From: Lysinibacillus_B sp050613145
Lineage (GTDB): Bacteria; Bacillota; Bacilli; Bacillales_A; Planococcaceae
Assembly (NCBI RefSeq): GCF_050613145.1
Contig: NZ_CP192507.1
Span: forward strand, 3,968,001 to 4,032,000
DNA length: 64,000 nucleotides
Reading direction: 5' to 3'
The notes under the pieces are model-generated. The model was not told the DNA's origin, made no database searches, and saw nothing but the letters and a program-made list of their open reading frames with translations. How positions within the stretch are numbered: the stretch's first letter is position 1; each line of letters starts with the position of its first letter. Of the stretch, positions 57,823 through 64,000 are shown piece after piece. The position numbers and the translations under genes were made by a program.

Positions 57823-57835
57823 TCATTCCTGGCTC
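57804..57835 (-). terminator. Terminator overlapping the rsiW stop codon
   Basis: AGCCAAGAAT/ATTCCTGGCT stem with TTTTTT on the minus strand; the rsiW TGA lies inside its loop side. Confidence 0.75.
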
Positions 57836-58464
57836 TCATTATGACTATTTTCAGACTTAAAAAGTGAAATAAAACTATTAAATATTTGCTTCATCTCATA
57901 CCAAAGCCACTCAAATACTTCATCAACCTCTTGGATTTGACCTGTTACGACTGCTGTAGATGCCATGTAATCGCCATTAATCACCGTTACATTGCCATCT
58001 ACTTCTCCTTCAATCACAATGGTCCCGTTTTTCACGACGATATCGCCTTTTACGACCTCTCCAGCAGGTACAATAACCGTTTCCCCCTCCACAATTAAGT
58101 TCGGTTGTTTCGTCACAGAGAATTGATTATCGTTTGAATAACTACCTAATAATGTTGCACTCATAAATAAGAAAAACACGGCTGCAGCTACAATGATCGG
58201 ATGTTTGCGTAACCACCTCTGAATGCCTACTGTATTTTTTCTTTTTGGTAAGCGACTCATTACATCTTCCTCAAATCTAGGAGGCGCCGTAATGTGGGTA
58301 GCGCTCTTAATGAACGCAATCGTGTCACTAAGCTCGTGCATATGTTGTTGACACTCTTCACACATTTGCAAATGCTTCTTTAACTGCTGTTCATGCTCAC
58401 GGCTAATATCCCCGTCTAAGTACTCGTGCATATATTCTACATACTGTTTTGAACACGTACTCAT
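57823..58464 (-). CDS. rsiW: Anti-sigma-W factor RsiW
   Basis: The 213-residue protein has the zinc-binding anti-sigma motif HLQMCEECQQH (HxxxCxxC) in its N-terminal domain, one transmembrane helix (about residues 88-108) and an extracellular beta-type domain. RsiW holds SigW inactive and is destroyed by regulated proteolysis during envelope stress. AGGAGGAG precedes the ATG, 12 bases after sigW. Confidence 0.93.
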   Translation of the reverse strand: MSTCSKQYVEYMHEYLDGDISREHEQQLKKHLQMCEECQQHMHELSDTIAFIKSATHITAPPRFEEDVMSRLPKRKNTVGIQRWLRKHPIIVAAAVFFLFMSATLLGSYSNDNQFSVTKQPNLIVEGETVIVPAGEVVKGDIVVKNGTIVIEGEVDGNVTVINGDYMASTAVVTGQIQEVDEVFEWLWYEMKQIFNSFISLFKSENSHNESQE

Positions 58465-58476
58465 GCGAATCTCCTC

Positions 58477-59040
58477 CTATAAATTGTTTAGCTGTTTTCG
58501 CAGTGCTTCACGACCACGGTGAATTCGGGTTTTTACGGTTCCTAGTGGCATATCAAGAATTTCACTAATCTCTTGAAGAGATAATTCTTCTATATATTTC
58601 AGCACTATAACTGAACGATATTTATCGGGTAATCGACTAATTTCATACTGAATACGTTCTTGCAATTCCATTTGCGCAACAACATCTTCCGGTAATTGTT
58701 CATCTGCTGCAATTTGCGAGTACATATCGAGCCCATCTGTTCCTGCTACCTCTGCATCTAAATAATAATCCGGTTTCTTTTTTCGAATACGATCGATACA
58801 CAGATTCGTTGCAATACGGTATAACCAAGTCGAAAATTTTCTTTTTTGGTCATAAGAATGTAAATTAATATAGGCACGTACGAACGCTTCTTGTGCGATA
58901 TCTTCTGACTCTTGTTTATTACCGAGCATCCGGTAACATATTTGGTACAATTTGTGCTGATAGAGGTTCACAATGTCTGCATATGCGTTTTGATCACCTT
59001 TAAGCACTTGCTTTATTCTTTTATTCACCAACGCATCCAT
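58477..59040 (-). CDS. sigW: RNA polymerase sigma factor SigW (ECF)
   Basis: The 187-residue ECF sigma has region 2 (ESEDIAQEAFVRAYINL, FSTWLYRIATNLCIDRIR) and region 4 (LSLQEISEILDMPLGTVKTRIHRGREAL). Sequence, partner gene and promoter all match SigW, which drives antimicrobial-peptide and envelope-stress genes. GGAGAGG precedes ATG 59040. Confidence 0.96.
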   Translation of the reverse strand: MDALVNKRIKQVLKGDQNAYADIVNLYQHKLYQICYRMLGNKQESEDIAQEAFVRAYINLHSYDQKRKFSTWLYRIATNLCIDRIRKKKPDYYLDAEVAGTDGLDMYSQIAADEQLPEDVVAQMELQERIQYEISRLPDKYRSVIVLKYIEELSLQEISEILDMPLGTVKTRIHRGREALRKQLNNL

Positions 59041-59070
59041 TGTCTACCCTCTCCACCTTCTGTTATATGA

Positions 59071-59098
59071 TTTACGTTCCACGTCCAATAAAGTTTCA
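59071..59098 (-). promoter_or_regulatory. SigW autoregulatory promoter
   Basis: TGAAAC, 16 bases, CGTAAA on the minus strand matches the SigW consensus (TGAAAC-N16-CGTA) exactly in spacing, 31 bases before the sigW start. Confidence 0.9.
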
Positions 59099-59213
59099 CT
59101 TTTATTATAACAAAATGTTTTTTGAAAAAATGGCTCAAAAACAAATTGTGCCAGTCTACTTTATTGTAAAGTTTTCCACTTTCATATTTCAAGTTACTAT
59201 CGTATTAGAAAAA

Positions 59214-59242
59214 AATCCTTTACTCATACGGAGTAAAGGATC
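59214..59242 (-). terminator. Terminator of the second tRNA cluster
   Basis: ATCCTTTACTC/GAGTAAAGGAT stem with TTTTTTT on the minus strand. Confidence 0.85.
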
Positions 59243-59324
59243 GGATTGTTTTATTAAATAATACATAAGGTATGAAGGATATCAATCTTCTTGCCTGCTA
59301 CTATTTACAGGACAAATAAAAAAA

Positions 59325-59399
59325 TGGCTGGGGTACTAGGATTCGAACCTAGGCATGACGGAATCAAAATCCGTTGCCTTACCGCTTGGCTATACCCCA
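59325..59399 (-). tRNA. tRNA-Gln(TTG)
   Basis: 75-nt cloverleaf with encoded CCA; anticodon TTG in loop TTTTGAT. Confidence 0.95.
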
Positions 59400-59415
59400 A
59401 TCATTTTATAAAAGA

Positions 59416-59499
59416 TGGTGGAGGGGGACGGATTCGAACCGCCGAACCCGAAGGAGCGGATTTACAGTCCGCCGCGTTTAGCCACTTCGCTACCCCTCC
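59416..59499 (-). tRNA. tRNA-Tyr(GTA)
   Basis: 84-nt class II tRNA with CCA, identical to the copy at 4066. Confidence 0.95.
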
Positions 59500-59514
59500 A
59501 GCATATAACACTTA

Positions 59515-59590
59515 TGGTGGAGGATGACGGGCTCGAACCGCCGACCCCCTGCTTGTAAGGCAGGTGCTCTCCCAGCTGAGCTAATCCTCC
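59515..59590 (-). tRNA. tRNA-Val(TAC)
   Basis: 76-nt cloverleaf with CCA, identical to the copy at 4239. Confidence 0.95.
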
Positions 59591-59626
59591 ATGTTCAGGT
59601 AAAGTGTTATACATTATTTTATTAAG

Positions 59627-59701
59627 TGGTGACCCGTACGGGATTCGAACCCGTGTTACCGCCGTGAAAGGGCGGTGTCTTAACCACTTGACCAACGGGC
59701 C
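59627..59701 (-). tRNA. tRNA-Glu(TTC)
   Basis: 75-nt including encoded CCA. Same body as the copy at 2500, which lacks CCA. First gene of this cluster. Confidence 0.95.
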
Positions 59702-60005
59702 CATTTGCTAATTTTTTCTGAATAAGACAAGACTTATATTATCATCGTTTTTTATACTTCGCAAGTATTTTTTATAACTATTTTTAAATTAAATGGCCAC
59801 GTACAAAACCTGCCTTTGCCCTACCATCTTCTTTGTCACATATCTACAATCATTTCGTTATGAGTTTCTACATATATTAAGTACTTACTTTTATAAAAAA
59901 CACAATAAGAGGAATAGGGAAGCTCTCCCCATATCCCTCTAAATTTTCTCTATGAATAGAGAGGCCTGTCTACATGGGTAGCCTCCCTAATCATAAAAAG
60001 CGTAT
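59702..60005 (-). promoter_or_regulatory. tRNA-cluster promoter region; otherwise hairpins only
   Basis: On the minus strand TTGCGA (59759-59764), a 17-base spacer and TAATAT (59736-59741) form a promoter like that of the rRNA operon. Near the livF end, AGAGGGAT-type (59911-59940) and GAGGC/GCCTC hairpins are probable terminators. No gene seen. Confidence 0.75.
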
Positions 60006-60797
60006 TTACCACACTACACGTTGACGTCGTCTATAAGATTTTGCTTCCTTATAGTTTTTCTCTTCTTCTTTCCCGATGCCTAAATAATGCTCACTAATCT
60101 CTGTATTGGATAATAAGCTAGCTGCATCTCCCTGCATCACTACTCGACCATTTTCCATAATATAGCCGTAATGTGCAATGGATAAGGCAACATTTGCATT
60201 TTGCTCAACTACTAGTATAGACATCCCTTCTTCTTCATTAATCTTTTTAATATTTTGGAAGATTTCTTTTACGAGTAATGGCGCAATCCCCAATGAAGGT
60301 TCATCTAGTAATAGTAGCTTCGGCTTAGCCATCAATCCTCGACCAATAGCTAACATTTGCTGTTCACCACCAGATAAAAACCCGGCTTTTCGAGATTGTA
60401 ACATTTTCAGTTTTGGGAAATAGCCGTATATTTTTTCAATATCTGCTTTGATGTTAGAGCGGTCTTTGCGCGTGTACGCACCTGCCATTAAATTTTCTTC
60501 AACCGTTAAGTCTTTAAAAATACGTCGCCCTTCCATACTTAAGAAAATCCCTTGTTTAACAAGTGCATCCGCTGTCACTCCGTTGATTTTCTTTCCTTGG
60601 AACTCAATTGTCCCATCTGTAATTTGACCGCCTTCACCAGCAAGCAGACCTGAAATGGACTTCAATGTCGTCGACTTACCGGCTCCGTTACTACCAAGTA
60701 AAGCGACGATTTTCCCTTCTGGTACATGGAGTGACATCCCTTTTAAAGCTAAAATAATTTTTTGATAAACAACTTCTAAATTATTTACTTGGAGCAT
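60006..60797 (-). CDS. livF: Branched-chain amino-acid ABC transporter ATP-binding protein LivF
   Basis: The 263-residue ATPase has Walker A GSNGAGKST, the LivF-type LSMEGRRIFKDLTVEENL, signature LSGGEQQM, Walker B LLLLDEP and VEQNANVAL. It energises uptake of leucine, isoleucine, valine or related compounds. The C-terminus carries an unusual basic end RRRQRVVW. ATG 60797 has AGGGTGG upstream; GTG 60806 is an alternative. The partner ATPase LivG is not in the window. Confidence 0.93.
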   Translation of the reverse strand: MLQVNNLEVVYQKIILALKGMSLHVPEGKIVALLGSNGAGKSTTLKSISGLLAGEGGQITDGTIEFQGKKINGVTADALVKQGIFLSMEGRRIFKDLTVEENLMAGAYTRKDRSNIKADIEKIYGYFPKLKMLQSRKAGFLSGGEQQMLAIGRGLMAKPKLLLLDEPSLGIAPLLVKEIFQNIKKINEEEGMSILVVEQNANVALSIAHYGYIMENGRVVMQGDAASLLSNTEISEHYLGIGKEEEKNYKEAKSYRRRQRVVW

Positions 60798-60833
60798 GTA
60801 AGCCACCCTTCCATCAGTTACCGTTTATACATA

Positions 60834-62081
60834 TTAATCTTTGTAGCTAAAGTAGTCTTCTAACTGCTCCCACTTACCGTTTTTCACCACACCTAAACGT
60901 ACTTTTTCAGTACCAGCATGGTTGTCCGCGCTAAATGTTAAATTTGCACCTAAACCACCTAAATCGAAATCTTGTAAAGACTCTAAACCTTCACGAATTT
61001 GAGTACCTGTTAAATCACCATCAGGATGTTTTTCAGCAGCAGCTTGAATACCTGCTACCATTACTTTTGCTGCACTCCAACCTTGAACGAACTTTTGGTT
61101 AATATCTTCAATTGTTTTTCCTTTTGACTCTAAGTATTTTTTAATATCTGCCATTCCCGCAAAATCTTCATATGGGAAAGCATGTCCTAAAATACCTTTG
61201 TAACCTTCTGCAACATCAGCACCTACAATATCAATCACACCTTCACCAGTTGCCCAGTTTAAGCCAAAGAATTGCGTATCAATGCCTAATGTTTTAGCAT
61301 CACGTAAAATCGTAGCTGTAGCATTCCAAGTTTGTTGAATAATTGCGTAGTCTGGATTTTTCTTTTCCATATTTAATAATTGAGATTGGGCTTCTGTCGC
61401 CTTCACATCAATTACTTGCTCATCCACAATTTCAACACCAATTTCTTTACCATACGCTTTAATATCTTCAACTGGTGAGCGACCAAACGCTGTATCATTG
61501 TATAGTAACGCTACTGTTGGATTGTCACCTTCATGGTTTTCTTTAATCCATTTTAAAATAGCGCGCCCTTGATCAGAATAAGAAGCTGCAATTAAGAAGT
61601 TAAATGGACTTTCTTCTAAATTTTTTAAGTTTTCTGAATAAGAAGCTGAGAAGTATGGTAATTCATCCGTTGCCACTTGTTGACGTAACGCTTCTGTATC
61701 ACCAGTTCCCCAACCAAGTACAGCCGATACATTTTCTTTATCACGTAACTCTTGATAAATTTTTTGTGCTTCTGGAATTTGGTAAGCATAATCCTTACCT
61801 ACTAATTTTAAGTTTAATCCTTCAACCAAGTTATTTTCCGTAATATACTCAAAATACGCTTTTTCCCCTTCAGCGTATGGAGTTCCTACATCACCAGTAC
61901 CGCCTGTAATATCATATAGCCCCCCAATGACAACCGTACGATTCCCATTGTCTCCATCTGAACCACTTGAGCTATCTACATCGCTGTCTGTAGATGCGTC
62001 GTCTGACGAACATGCTGCTAAAACAAGCAACAATAGCGCCCCCATTAACATCCATAAATACTTACTGCCTCTTTTCTTCAC
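60834..62081 (-). CDS. livK: Branched-chain amino-acid ABC transporter substrate-binding lipoprotein
   Basis: The 415-residue protein has a lipoprotein signal peptide (LLLLVLAAC, lipidated Cys near residue 24), a serine/aspartate-rich linker, then a two-lobe Peripla_BP_6 domain (VVIGGLYDITGGTGDVG, LGWGTGD). Substrate specificity may be broader than branched-chain amino acids (for example amides or urea), as often in this family. It lies between livM and livF. Confidence 0.9.
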   Translation of the reverse strand: MKKRGSKYLWMLMGALLLLVLAACSSDDASTDSDVDSSSGSDGDNGNRTVVIGGLYDITGGTGDVGTPYAEGEKAYFEYITENNLVEGLNLKLVGKDYAYQIPEAQKIYQELRDKENVSAVLGWGTGDTEALRQQVATDELPYFSASYSENLKNLEESPFNFLIAASYSDQGRAILKWIKENHEGDNPTVALLYNDTAFGRSPVEDIKAYGKEIGVEIVDEQVIDVKATEAQSQLLNMEKKNPDYAIIQQTWNATATILRDAKTLGIDTQFFGLNWATGEGVIDIVGADVAEGYKGILGHAFPYEDFAGMADIKKYLESKGKTIEDINQKFVQGWSAAKVMVAGIQAAAEKHPDGDLTGTQIREGLESLQDFDLGGLGANLTFSADNHAGTEKVRLGVVKNGKWEQLEDYFSYKD

Positions 62082-62141
62082 AAAAATTCCCCCTTGTTGT
62101 GATAAATGTATTTATTTATTTAATCTTGAACAGTGGATGAC

Positions 62142-63203
62142 TTAATAAGAAAATGGCCATAATTTAAAATACTTTTTAATATTCAGCCAAATATGAGCTA
62201 AGCCACCTGGTTCAAAAATTAAAAACAGGATAATTGCTAAACCGAAAACAAACTCCTTAAATGCTGAGAACAGCTGATACATCGACGGCATAATCGTCGA
62301 TAAAACATCTACTGCCGAGCTTAAAAATACAGGTAAAAGCGTGATGAATACAGCACCTAAAATGGAGCCAAATACACTTCCTAAGCCACCAATTAAAATC
62401 ATCGCTAAGTATTCAATCGAAATACCAATACTATAATTTTCTGGACTTACAATCATTGTGTAATGGGCAAGTAAAGCCCCCGCAATACCTACGAAAAATG
62501 AGCTAACGGCAAAAGCTAACACTTTATATTGGAATAAATTGATACCCATAATTTGTGCTGCAATATCGCGATCGCGAATAGCTAAAAACGCTCGTCCTAC
62601 TCGTGTTCTCAATAAATTTGTAGCATATAAAATCGTTAAGAACAGTACAATAACAGATAGGTAATAATATGAAGTATTTGTACTGAATTTAAATGGACCG
62701 ATTTCTGGACGACTCAGTACCATTCCGGCTGTACCACCTGTCACACTATCCCAGCGACTAATAACAAATAAAATAATTACTTGTGCCGCTAATGTAGCGA
62801 TTGCTAAGTACAATCCTTTTAAACGTAACGCTGGTAACCCGAAAATACCACCAATAATAGCCGTTATAAGACCTGCTAACGGTAGCGAAATCCAAAAGCT
62901 TAGTCCAAAAGTCGATGTAATAATAGCCGATGTATAACCGCCTACGCCTAAAAAGGCACCTACACCAATCGAAATCTGTCCCGTAAATCCAGTTAAAATA
63001 TTAAGACCAATTGCACCAATTGCTGCGATAGCACATAGCGTTAGTAATCCTACCCAATAATTTGATGCAATGAGCGGAACAAGCAGAATAATGGCTACGA
63101 TGATTGTCATTTTCACCTTTTCGGCCGTCGTTCCAAATAATTTCATATCATTCACATAAGACGTTTTGTAGTTTCCACTTTCTCGAACAAATAAATTCCT
63201 CAC
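62142..63203 (-). CDS. livM: Branched-chain amino-acid ABC transporter permease LivM
   Basis: The 353-residue membrane protein has about ten helices and the LivM motifs GLNILTGFTGQISIGVGAFLG, LRLKGLYLAIATLA and IGGLGSVFGSILGA. It forms the channel with LivH. The start is GTG 63203, four bases after the livH stop, with AGAGGGTG upstream. Confidence 0.93.
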   Translation of the reverse strand: MRNLFVRESGNYKTSYVNDMKLFGTTAEKVKMTIIVAIILLVPLIASNYWVGLLTLCAIAAIGAIGLNILTGFTGQISIGVGAFLGVGGYTSAIITSTFGLSFWISLPLAGLITAIIGGIFGLPALRLKGLYLAIATLAAQVIILFVISRWDSVTGGTAGMVLSRPEIGPFKFSTNTSYYYLSVIVLFLTILYATNLLRTRVGRAFLAIRDRDIAAQIMGINLFQYKVLAFAVSSFFVGIAGALLAHYTMIVSPENYSIGISIEYLAMILIGGLGSVFGSILGAVFITLLPVFLSSAVDVLSTIMPSMYQLFSAFKEFVFGLAIILFLIFEPGGLAHIWLNIKKYFKLWPFSY

Positions 63204-63207
63204 CCAA

Positions 63208-64000
63208 TCACACCCTCTCTATGCCTTTGCTACCAAATAACCCATGTGGCTTTAACATTAAGATTAATAGCACGATGATGAACGGTACAACGTCCTTCAC
63301 GCCACCACCTACTAATGGATCTAAATAACCACCCGCAATATTTTGTAGAATACCAATTAGGAAACCACCAACAATTGCACCTAGAACGCTATCTAAACCA
63401 CCTAGAATTACTACTGGTAATACAGTTAAACCAATTGCTGACATTGTCGGACTAACACCGCTAATATTTCCTAATAGTACACCACCAATTGCTGCTACAA
63501 TCGATGCAATCATCCATGTCATTGCATAAATAAACTTAACGCTAATGCCCATAGAAGAGGCTGCTGCATGATCTTCTGCTACTGCACGCATAGCAATTCC
63601 GATCTTCGAAAATTTGAAGAATAATGAGAAAGCAATGAGTAGGGCAATGACTACGATAAATGACCATAGGTATACGGGTGTGATAATGACGCCACCCATT
63701 TTTAATGGTGTTGATGGAAATACATTTGGCGGGAATACACGCGTTGAATGCCCCCAAATCATATGCACTGCACCAGCTAACAAGCTCGATAAACCAATCG
63801 TCGCCATAATTACTGAAATGGTCGGTGCATTTTGTAGCGGTCTTACAACTAATCGCTCTACTACCAGCCCTAGTATTGCACTAAATATTAGTGTTAGAAG
63901 TAGCGCAAAGATAAACGGTACTTCGTAAACTGTCATGATGACTAAACAAACATACGGACCAATAATAACAAATTCACCATTTGCTAAGTTCAGTGCTCCA
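63208..64000 (-). CDS. livH: Branched-chain amino-acid ABC transporter permease LivH, 5' end beyond the window
   Basis: The reading frame is open to the right edge and begins there with GALNLANGEFVIIGPYVC, the conserved early part of LivH, so the true start is a little beyond 64000. An internal ATG at 63936 is not the start. About eight helices are visible and RAVAEDHAAASSMGI and GGLDSVLGAIVGG loops fit the family. First visible gene of the liv operon. Confidence 0.93.
   Translation of the reverse strand, partial: GALNLANGEFVIIGPYVCLVIMTVYEVPFIFALLLTLIFSAILGLVVERLVVRPLQNAPTISVIMATIGLSSLLAGAVHMIWGHSTRVFPPNVFPSTPLKMGGVIITPVYLWSFIVVIALLIAFSLFFKFSKIGIAMRAVAEDHAAASSMGISVKFIYAMTWMIASIVAAIGGVLLGNISGVSPTMSAIGLTVLPVVILGGLDSVLGAIVGGFLIGILQNIAGGYLDPLVGGGVKDVVPFIIVLLILMLKPHGLFGSKGIERV

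Noticed and set aside
57606..57860. 84-codon open frame rich in arginine
   Set aside because: It covers the hairpin element and rsiW terminator and has no ribosome site.

Overview
The window comes from a low-GC Gram-positive bacterium of the order Bacillales. The best guess is a Solibacillus/Lysinibacillus-like member of the Planococcaceae. The reasons are the AGGAGG-type ribosome sites with many TTG/GTG starts, an rRNA operon with a long downstream tRNA cluster ordered much like Bacillus subtilis trnB, the cdaA-cdaR-glmM-glmS locus with a glmS ribozyme, SigW/RsiW, and a pimelate-using biotin operon (bioF, membrane protein, bioW) of the kind known from 'Bacillus sphaericus'. The species is inferred, not proven.

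Layout. 1-2.2 kb: a partial TetR regulator divergent from an SDR oxidoreductase, then a DedA/VTT membrane protein. 2.5-9.5 kb: one complete rRNA operon on the minus strand (strong promoter, 16S, 23S, 5S, then 19 intact tRNA genes and one decayed tRNA-Leu). 9.9-18 kb: 2-aminoethylphosphonate uptake and breakdown (ABC importer, phnW, phnX) with a divergent DeoR-type regulator; a broken second copy of phnX lies about 2 kb downstream. 18.1-20.5 kb: BirA-box-controlled bioF / ECF-S-like protein / bioW. 20.6-24.6 kb: HssRS-HrtBA heme-sensing and efflux system with a recognisable HssR direct repeat. 24.7-25.9 kb: a rodA/ftsW paralogue cut by one in-frame TAG. 26-32.4 kb: small conserved proteins, an ABC exporter, and an ECF sigma factor with a DUF4179 anti-sigma-like partner. 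32.5-37.1 kb: a two-component system with a BcrAB-like ABC transporter, a truncated DUF4097 remnant, and a CPBP protease. 37.3-50 kb: a mosaic of single genes and small units (MocR regulator/proline dehydrogenase-like, acyltransferase, OFA-type MFS/SDR/HxlR, pyridoxamine kinase/ECF S component, GNAT, AraC, small membrane and secreted proteins, pentapeptide protein). 51-59.1 kb: housekeeping cell-wall precursor and c-di-AMP block (glmS, glmM, cdaR, cdaA) and rsiW-sigW. 59.3-59.7 kb: a four-gene tRNA cluster. 60-64 kb: a liv branched-chain amino-acid ABC transporter running off the right edge.

How it works together. cdaA/cdaR make and control c-di-AMP next to glmM, and glmS supplies the amino sugar upstream of GlmM under ribozyme feedback. 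Phosphonate genes form a tight overlapping operon (ATPase, permease, binding protein, transaminase, hydrolase). HssS/HssR sense heme stress and switch on HrtBA. BioW and BioF make the first two biotin intermediates from pimelate, probably imported by the small membrane protein between them.

No defence island, prophage, CRISPR array or clearly new multi-gene system was found. The most unusual signals are decay and non-coding structure: the phnX relic, the tRNA-Leu relic, the amber-interrupted rodA, the DUF4097 stub, an IS200/IS605-like non-coding element near glmM, a 20-bp-period repeat at 41.0 kb and a 100-bp hairpin element at 57.6 kb.
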